Shown: positions 5,843 to 11,396 of the stretch, piece by piece
How the letters are laid out: every line of letters begins with the position of its first letter
Numbering within the stretch: position 1 is the first letter of the stretch
Source of the DNA: Baffinella frigidus
Taxonomy: Eukaryota; Cryptophyceae; Cryptomonadales; Baffinellaceae
NCBI GenBank assembly: GCA_026770585.1
Contig: MU646534.1
Location: 243,870-255,265, forward strand
DNA length: 11,396 nt
Direction of reading: 5' to 3'
The notes under the pieces: model-generated
What the model saw: the letters and a program-made list of their open reading frames with translations, nothing else
What the model was told of the DNA's origin: nothing
Database searches by the model: none
Position numbers and translations under genes: made by a program

Positions 5843-8800
5843 GTGTGTGCTGAACCCTCAACCCCAAACCCTGAATCCAAAACACTAAACCCTGAACCCG
5901 AAACCCGAAACCCCAAAACCAAAACCCTAAAACCTGAAACCTAAACCTGAAACCCCAAACCCTAAACCCTACACCCTACACCCCAAAACCTGAACCCTAA
6001 ACCCTAAACCCTAAAACCTAAACTCAAAACCCTAAATCCTAAACACTAAACCCCAAACCCCAAACCCCACACCCCAAACCCCAACCCCGAAACCCCAAAC
6101 CCTAAACCCTAAACCCTAAACCCTAAACCCAAAAACCAAAACCCAAAACCCCAAACCCCAAACCCTACACCCCACACCCCACACCCCAAACCCCACACCC
6201 CAAACCCCACATCCTACACCAGGTCGCACGCGTCGCTGCCGCACGTGGAGGAAGAGGAGGAGGAAGAGCCCGGCGAGGACGAGACGGAGTTTGCGGCGGG
6301 GCAGCGCGCTGTGAGGGACCGCGAGCGCAAGGTCCTTTCTTTGACCAGCGCTTGCCTGTGCGCTCTGATTTTTTTGTTGTCCGGCATCAGGAACCTGTTG
6401 GTTGTGCGATGTGTACGTGGTTGTGCATTCTCTAGCTGCAGACGCGAGGTGCGTGTCTGGGGCTGACGCTTGGTTGTGCGCTGTGTAGCTGCTGCCCCGC
6501 GTTTTCTTTCGAAACTGTGCACGGATCCACCGCACTGAAAACTGGAAACGGCCGCCTTGCTGAAAATGCTGATAAGACCCTCAACCCTTGGTGAAAATGC
6601 TGTCAATACCCTCAACACTCAACCCTCAACCTTCAACCCTCAACCCTCAACCCCAAACTCTAAACCCTGAACGCTCAAATCCAAACCCTTAACTCTGAAC
6701 AACCCTGAACTCTGAACCCCACACCCCAAACCCGAGAGAGTGCTTATGAGACGTTCTCGCGTTGGGCCCTGATGAGATACATATGCTCTTTTCACTGGTA
6801 GAGCGTGCTTATCGGATATCCTTGGGACAGGCGGCGGCGGAGAAGAGGTAGGAGGCTGCCCGGAACGCTGCACTGGTGTACACTCTACATTAGCTGCCCC
6901 CTGTTCATCTCGATTTTCCTCTCTGAAGCAGCTGTCCCCTTTTCACGTGAAAATGCCTGTAGAGAGTGTGCCTGAGATGTGCTTGGGACAGGCGGCGGTC
7001 GAGAAGAAGCAGGAGGCTGCCCTGAAAGCTGCTGAGGATGCTGCTGAGAAAGAGAGGACAGCGACGGAGGCTGCGGAGAAGGAGCGAGCAGCGAAGGAGA
7101 GTGCTGAGAAGGACAAGGTGGCCATGGTGGCTGCTGAGAAGGAGCGATCAGCGAAGGAGAGTGCGGAGAAAGAAAAGGCTACCAAGGAGGCTGCGGATAC
7201 AGAGCAGAGTGTGAAGGAGGCTGCTGAAAGGGAGAAGGTGGCGAAGGAAGCTGCTGCAGTGCGGGAGAAGGGTGACAAAGACGCGGCGGAGAAGGAGAGA
7301 TCAGCTACGGAGGCGGCTGCGAAGGAGACGGCAGCTAATGACGCTGCTGAGAAGGAGAGGGGTGAGAAGGAGGCTGCGGAGAAGGGGAAAGCTGCTGCGG
7401 AGGCTGCTGGGAAGGTGGAGGGTGGGAAGGAGGGTGGGAAGGAGGGTGCGAAGGAGGGTGGGAAGGAGGGTGGTGAGAAGGAGAAGGGGGCAGATGACGT
7501 GGCAGGGAAGGTGGCAGCCATCGAGGCGTTGGAGAAGGAGAGAGGAGCGAAGGAGAAGGCGGAGAAGGAGCAGGCTGACAAGAAGGTTGCTGCGGAGAGG
7601 GAGCGCGCTGCTACAGAGGCTGCGGCGAAGGAGATTGCTGCTGGGGAGGAGGCTGCTGCGAGGGAGAAGGCTGAGAAGGAGAGGGGTGATAAGGAGGCAG
7701 CTGTGGAGAGGGAGCGAGCCGCTACGGAGGCTGCGGAGAAGGTGAAAACTGCTGTGGAGGCTGGTGGGAAGGCAGCTGTGAATGCTGGGAAGGAGGATGG
7801 TGGGAAGGATGTAGTGGAGAAGGGGGGGGGTGCTGCGAAGGTGGCTGGGGAGGAGGCGGCTTCGAAGGAGAAGGCTGAAAGAGAGGCGGGAGCAGTGAGG
7901 GAGAAGGTTGACAAGGAGGCTGCTGAGAAGTTGAATGCCGGAAAGGAGGTGGCTGCGAAGGAGACTTCTGGAAAGGAGGCAGGGGGGGGGGCAGCAGCGG
8001 CGAGTGCCACCGTGGCATCTGCGCAGGCACGTCTCCCACCAGGCCTCTCCGTGTGTATTGCCTGCTCTGTTCGGTGTCTTGGTTTCTTACACGGTTCTTG
8101 GTTTTGGCCTGCCTGGCAAGAGAGCATGGTTGGATTGGCATGGACGAAGAAATGCACGTGCGCTGTGCTCTCCCAGGTGTCGTTTGGTGCCGTTTGTCCC
8201 AGAGAGGGCTCTCAATTTCCTCTGCAAGAAAATCAAGAGTGTTTAGGGTTTAGGGTCGACGCGAGGTGCTGTGCTGCCACAAGGTCGTGTTTGTCCCAGA
8301 TGAGGGTTACACCTGTGGTTATACAATCTATACATCAATCGCACCCTCCTTTCCTAGTACAAAACAGTTCCTCCCAGAGAGGGTCGCCCGTTTCTGACTG
8401 TGCAGGGCGCCGCAGCGTCCCGAGTCCCACGAACCCCCCTGTCACCGCACGCCCTAATCCTACACCCTACACCCTACACCCTACACCCTACACCCTACAC
8501 CCTACACCCTACGCTCTACACCCTACACCCTACACCCTACACCCTACAACCTACACCCTACACCCTACACCCTACACCCTACACCCTACACCCTAAACCC
8601 TAAACCCTTAACCACAAATCCTACACCCCAAACCCTACACCCTAAACCCCAAATCCTAAACCCTCAACAACAACCCATAATCCCTCACAGGCGAACAAGG
8701 CGGAGCAGGACAGCAAAGACTGGGACGACGAAGCGAAACACCAGGAAGCCAAGAAGGCCGCGGCGCGCGCCTCTCTAACCGAACCATCGCCATCCCCCGC

Positions 8801-9521
8801 CGTCCCCGCTGCCCCATCCGCCCCAGCCGCCCCCGCCTCTGCTGCCGCCACCCCCGCAGCGGCCGAGCCCTCGCCCGCCGCCCCCGCTGTTCCCACTGCC
8901 TCCGCCCCGCCAGGCGCCGCCCCCGCAGTCCCCGCCCCGGCAGCTGGAAGCGCCGATGCAGGCGTCGCGACCCCCGCAGCGGTCGCGCCGTCGCCGTCGC
9001 CCGCCGCCCCCATCACCACCCCCGCCCCCGCCGTCCCTATCCCCGCAGTGGCGGCGCCCGTGCCATCGCCCGCCGCCGCGCCCGCCCCCGCGGGCTTCAC
9101 TCCCGGAGTGGCGGACCCCGCGCCACCATTTGCAACCCCTGCGGCCCCCGCCGCTGGTGTCGCCCCTGCGGCGCCACCGCCCGCCGCCCCCGCCGTGCCA
9201 GTCGCCGCGTCCGCTGCTCTCCCTGCGATGGTGGAGGCTGCGGAGAAAGGCGAGGCTGGAAAGGCGGCGACGACAGAAGGGTCGACAGCGAGCGCGATGG
9301 GAGCGACGCTGCAGGTTTCACCTCAACATGCCTCCTCGATTTTCTTGAAATTCCGGACCCGATCAGGGGCAACCCCCCCCACACTCCTGTCCGCTGCGCC
9401 AGCATAGGCCGGGGACTGGATGTAACGGGGGGGGGTTCGCGTTGGAGAGCAAATTGGTCCGTCTACTGGATTACTTGCGAGAAAGAGAGAGTGCGAGAGT
9501 GTTGAGAAAGAGAGGGTGGCG

Positions 9522-9552
<31 letters not shown>

Positions 9553-11396
9553 AGAGAACGAGAGCGAGAGCGAGCGACCTTTACTAATTCCGACCTTGAT
9601 CAATTCCGAATTGACCGCCATGTCTGCATCCATCCTATCTCGCCAGTTTCCCCTTGGGAACGCCTGCAGGGGGCGTTTTCCGTTCGAGCAGACACCGCGC
9701 CCGCCATAAACCATCAACCACCAACCACAGACCATAAACCATAAACCATAAACCATAGAACATAAACCATAATCCATAATCCATAAACCATGAACCATAA
9801 ACCATATACCATAAACCATAAACCACAAACCATAAACCCCAAACCACATACCCCACACCCCAAACCAAACCCCACACCCAGAACCCAAACCAGACGGCGC
9901 ACCCCCAATCTGCCTCCTCGTCAGGAGGATCGGGGGTGGCGGGGGGGGCGACGTTGCGAAAAAAAACTCAGGGGCTAGGGGTTAGGATTTCGCTGTTCTA
10001 CACCCTGAACCCTAACCACTAACCGCTCAACGCTCAACCCCAACTCCTGAACCCGAAACTATGTAAACAGGTGCCGCATCCGCCGTCTGCATCGTCGTCA
10101 GGAGGATCGGGGGTGGCGGGGGGTGCGAGTTGGCGACAGGAGCGGCTCGCATCGTTTCGCAGCGGCCTGGTGTTGCCCCTACTTCCCCCAGCACCCCGCG
10201 ATATCTTCTTATTTATTACTCCCACGTTTGGAGATGAGTCATCCAACAGTCTATGCGCTGTAAGGCTAGCCCGCTGCGTTGCGAAGCGGCCTGAGGATCG
10301 GGGGGTGGTGGGGGGTGCGAGTTGGCGACAGGAGCGCCTTGCATCGTTTCGCAGTGGACTGGTGATCCTCCTAGCACCCCGCGCCATATTTTTTGATTCA
10401 TTACTCCCACGTCTGAAGATGAGTGGTCCAAAAGTCTATGCGCTTTGAACCCGCGTTGGTACAGAGGTAGTCCTCGTTTCGAATCGGGCTGGCGATGCTC
10501 CTACCTTTTGTGTTTCGCGCCATTTTGCCTGTGTCTTTTATTACTCCTAAGCTTGGAGTTGAGTCATCCAAAAGTCTTTGCGCCGTAAGTTTCGAAGCGG
10601 GCTGGTGATGCTCCTGCCTCCTGAGTTGTGCCCCTTCCTCCTGTTCCTGCTGGTGATGCCCCTACCTCCTGGGTTTCGCGCCATGTTGGCTGTGCCTGCG
10701 CGAGCGGGTGGTGCTGATGTTCCTAGCACCCCGCGACCTCCTGTGACCGTCTCCTGCCTCGAGCAACCCCCCATCGTCCTTGAATGGCCTCTCTGGCCGC
10801 GCGCCCGGGTGAAACAGGACAGCGAAACCATGAACTATAAATTCTGTCACGACAGCGAAACCCTCAACCCTGTCCTGTCACAGGACACGCAGCGGTCCTG
10901 TTACAAAACAGGGCAGCGCTGGTTCCAGTGGCGGTCCCCGCCTGCAGGTACTCGCATGTGGCGCTCCAGCTGACCGCTCCCCTGGGCGAAACAGGACACG
11001 CAGCTGCGCGCGGGAGCCGAGAAGGTGGAGAAGGCTGAGCACGCTGGCCTTTCTGACGCCGCTGCATCTGACGCCGCTGCATCTGACGCCGCTGCATCTC
11101 CGCGCGCGCCGGGGTCGGCCAAGACGGGGGGGCCGGGGGGCGAGGCGTCAGGGACGGCAGTCGCAGAGAAGGAGAAGGCTGGGCAGGCGGAGGGTCTGCC
11201 TGATGCTTCTGATGCTGCGCGCGTGCCACCGTCCCCTCTTCTGGTGCCGCCGGCCACGGCGGGGGGGGCGGGGTTGGGGGCGGGGGGGGAGGCTAGCGCG
11301 GAGAAGGGGAAGGTGGAGGGGTTGGGGGAGGCGGCGCCTCCGGCAGCACAGCTTGCCACGCTGCCAGCAGAACCGGCCGCGGTAGCTGGAGAGAAG
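5007..11396 (+). CDS. Unrecognised coiled-coil / Ala-Lys-Glu repeat / Ala-Pro protein, 5 exons, 3' end outside window
   Basis: Exons 5007-5842, 6223-6331, 6992-8026, 8691-9314 and 10995-11396+ keep one frame (junction phases 2, 0, 0, 0) and give about 1000 codons before the right edge. Seen: a Ser/Thr/Arg/Pro-rich head (residues 1-70), a coiled coil rich in Leu, Glu and Lys (about 95-165), a conserved-looking Trp-containing segment (AEWCKARKPGD), a run of seven Glu, about 345 residues of Ala/Lys/Glu repeats, about 130 residues of Ala/Pro linker, then another Ala/Gly/Glu/Lys-rich exon. There is no signal peptide or membrane segment. Such composition is typical of structural, cytoskeletal or scaffold proteins, but I recognise no family and propose no function. 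ATG 5007 is the first ATG in the frame. Uncertain points: the end of exon 3 (GC donor) and the exact start of exon 5. Confidence 0.65.
5846..6218. repeat. CCCTAAA/CCCCAAA heptamer array filling repeat-protein intron 1
   Basis: Nearly the whole 380-nt intron (5843-6222) is degenerate CCCTAAA, CCCCAAA, CCCTGAA and CCCCACA units, from just after the donor to just before the acceptor. It contains no other sequence. Confidence 0.95.
6223..6331 (+). CDS. Repeat-protein exon 2: acidic segment
   Basis: 109 nt between acceptor TACACCAG|GTCGC and donor GCAAG|GTCCTTTC. It completes Arg with exon 1, then SHASLPHV, seven Glu, PGEDETEFAAG and QRAVRDRERK. It is flanked upstream by about 375 bp of heptamer repeats that supply the end of the intron. 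Confidence 0.72.
6603..6735. repeat. CCCTCAA/CCCTGAA heptamer array
   Basis: Degenerate 7-bp units, C-rich on the sense strand of the host gene. Confidence 0.9.
6790..6871 (+). repeat. Copy of the exon 3 acceptor and 5' edge (repeat protein)
   Basis: CTTGGGACAG|GCGGCGG at 6821 repeats CTTGGGACAG|GCGGCGG at 6982, offset 161 bp. About 40 nt of exon and about 30 nt of intron are shared, with several differences. In the exon frame the copy reads AAAEKR then TAG, so it is a decoy acceptor. Confidence 0.85.
6992..8026 (+). CDS. Repeat-protein exon 3: Ala/Lys/Glu decamer-repeat domain
   Basis: 345 codons from acceptor TTGGGACAG|GCG. It is built of roughly 10-residue units of the form AEKERxAKEA (for example AEKERTATEA, AEKERAAKES, AEKEKATKEA), i.e. 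a 30-bp DNA period, then a Gly-Lys-Glu tract (about 7410-7490) and further Ala/Lys/Glu repeats. Alternating acidic and basic residues suggest a long single alpha-helix or coiled coil, as in some LEA-like and cytoskeletal proteins. The probable 3' end is GCGCAG|GCACGT, a GC donor in phase 0. The opposite strand is also open over most of this exon, which is a by-product of the codon composition. A G run at 7982-7990 could hide a length error. Confidence 0.68.
8027..8690 (+). other. Repeat-protein intron 3, probable GC-AG intron
   Basis: 664 nt. The donor CAG|GCACGT fits the GC-donor pattern and keeps phase 0 with the acceptor CCTCACAG|GCG. Contents: unique sequence with three short TTTGTCCCAGA/TCCTCCCAGAG-like repeats (8195-8385) and a heptamer array. 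The open frame through the array is an artefact of CCCTACA having no stop in that frame. Confidence 0.55.
8455..8688. repeat. CCCTACA heptamer array
   Basis: About 18 nearly perfect CCCTACA units (8458-8595), then mixed CCCTAAA variants up to the exon 4 acceptor. Much more uniform than the other arrays. Confidence 0.95.
8691..9314 (+). CDS. Repeat-protein exon 4: short charged start, Ala/Pro linker
   Basis: 208 codons between acceptor CCTCACAG|GCG and donor CTGCAG|GTTTCA, phase 0 at both ends. It begins ANKAEQDSKDWDDEAKHQEA, then about 150 residues almost wholly of Ala, Pro, Ser, Val and Gly, ending with MVEAAEKGEAGKAATTEG, which resumes the style of exon 3. Ala/Pro-rich stretches usually act as extended flexible linkers. 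Confidence 0.7.
9478..9575. repeat. GA microsatellite
   Basis: Interrupted (GA)n, purine-rich on the sense strand of the host gene. Confidence 0.93.
9703..9890. repeat. CCATAAA heptamer array
   Basis: 7-bp units CCATAAA (with CCATGAA, CCACAAA) grading into CCCCAAA/CCCCACA at the right. It is the most derived member of the heptamer family here. Confidence 0.93.
10083..10590. repeat. Three large tandem repeats (about 190 and 130 bp apart)
   Basis: Shared blocks are GAGGATCGGGGG (10102, 10293), TGCGAGTTGGCGACAGGAGCG (two copies), TCGTTTCG (10152, 10344, 10474), TTATTACTCC.. and GAGT..TCCAA.AGTCT..GCGC (three copies). Unit 3 is shortened at its start; a fragment of unit 1 also occurs at 9918-9950. 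Confidence 0.85.
10806..10915. repeat. Short ACAGGACA/CAGCGAAACC repeats before exon 5
   Basis: AAACAGGACAGCGAAACC (about 10812), ACGACAGCGAAACC (10849) and ACAGGACACGCAGC (10880) resemble the exon 5 acceptor region ACAGGACACGCAGC (10991), offset 111 bp. TGTCCTGTCACAGGACA (10871-10887) is also a palindrome. Confidence 0.6.
10995..11396 (+). CDS. Repeat-protein exon 5 (partial, open at right edge)
   Basis: In-frame from acceptor GAAACAG|GACACG (or, nine bases later, CACGCAG|CTGCGC) to the last base. It encodes LRAGAEKVEKAEHAG, three perfect copies of SDAA (a 15-bp unit at about 11052-11097), then Gly/Ala/Pro/Glu-rich sequence with EKEKAGQAEG, in the style of exons 3 and 4. The lack of a stop over 400 bp and the shared composition tie it to the same gene, but the 1.68-kb intron before it is long enough to hide another gene boundary. 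Confidence 0.58.

Larger units (their letters stand above)
6332..6991 (+). other. Repeat-protein intron 2
   Basis: 660 nt. It holds direct repeats TTGGTTGTGCG.TGTGTA (about 6399 and 6470), a 31-bp tandem pair with TGAAAATGCTG (6557 and 6588), a heptamer array (about 6603-6735) and a copy of the exon 3 acceptor region. No extra exon seen. Confidence 0.6.
9315..10994 (+). other. Repeat-protein intron 4 (1.68 kb)
   Basis: Donor CAG|GTTTCA. It holds a GA microsatellite (9478-9575), a CCATAAA array, a short degenerate heptamer tract (9970-10060), large tandem repeats (10083-10590) and ACAGGACA-type short repeats near the acceptor. Several open frames exist, but none keeps the style of the exons and I call none of them. 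Confidence 0.55.

Noticed and set aside
6943-8157. Long minus-strand open frame (about 400 codons, Ser/Ala/Phe-rich) opposite the Ala/Lys/Glu exon
   Set aside because: It is the complement of GAG/AAG/GCT codons, which cannot make stops in that frame. It shows no family features, and the plus strand has consistent splice junctions.
8400-8603. Frames reading Thr-Leu-His-Pro-Thr-Pro-Tyr repeats
   Set aside because: Direct translation of the CCCTACA array.
8642-9100. Minus-strand Gly/Ala-rich frame opposite the Ala/Pro exon
   Set aside because: Mirror image of GCC/CCC codons; no start context, no splice support.
9315-9407. Extension of exon 4 to a stop at about 9407 as the gene's end
   Set aside because: A good donor CTGCAG|GTTTCA ends the Ala/Pro/charged style exactly in phase, and exon 5 resumes that style; kept as the main alternative if exon 5 proves to be separate.
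9703-9890. CRISPR-like regular repeat array
   Set aside because: Units are 7 bp with no spacers; this is a tandem repeat in a eukaryotic intron.
10071-10973. Open frames across the large tandem repeats as extra exons
   Set aside because: Composition does not match the neighbouring exons, repeats diverge without codon pattern, and exons 4 and 5 already join in phase.

Overview
This window looks like nuclear DNA from an alga with a complex (secondary, red-type) plastid. It contains parts of two spliced, divergently transcribed genes. The evidence is multi-exon genes with AG|GT splice junctions, GC-rich coding exons, introns packed with 7-bp telomere-like repeats and GA/CT microsatellites, and a predicted protein N-terminus with a signal peptide followed by a Phe-containing 'GFLAAP' plastid-import motif. 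A cryptophyte is my best guess. A dinoflagellate or another chromalveolate alga is not excluded. No tRNA, rRNA, CRISPR array or bacterial operon was seen.

Left part, minus strand, about 392-4744: seven exons join in consistent phase into the N-terminal 309 codons of a plastid-targeted RlmL/UPF0020-type rRNA (guanine-N2)-methyltransferase. It has a bipartite targeting peptide, a THUMP domain and the start of the Rossmann methyltransferase domain with its DPFCGSGT motif. The gene runs off the left edge, so the catalytic NPPY motif is outside the window. Its introns hold two inverted-repeat (MITE- or introner-like) elements, a set of hairpins, heptamer arrays, microsatellites and several decayed copies of its own exon edges.

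Middle, 4745-5006: a 262-bp space that must hold both promoters.

Right part, plus strand, 5007 to beyond 11396: five exons, all phase-compatible, encode a large protein I do not recognise. It has a basic Ser/Pro/Arg-rich head, a coiled coil, an acidic stretch, a long Ala/Lys/Glu domain built of about 10-residue repeats, an Ala/Pro-rich linker, and a further Ala/Gly/Glu/Lys-rich exon open at the right edge. One intron appears to use a GC donor.

The most unusual aspect is how the introns are built. At five of the intron-exon junctions examined (in both genes), a 40-75-bp piece of the exon edge with its splice site is duplicated inside the adjacent intron, 120-515 bp away, leaving decoy splice sites. 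A shorter, weaker case may exist at a sixth. One intron is bounded by a 7-bp direct repeat (AGGTGCA) exactly at its two splice sites and contains a hairpin element, as expected of a recently gained introner. Together these look like intron birth and growth caught in progress. All gene models are read by eye and need transcript support.
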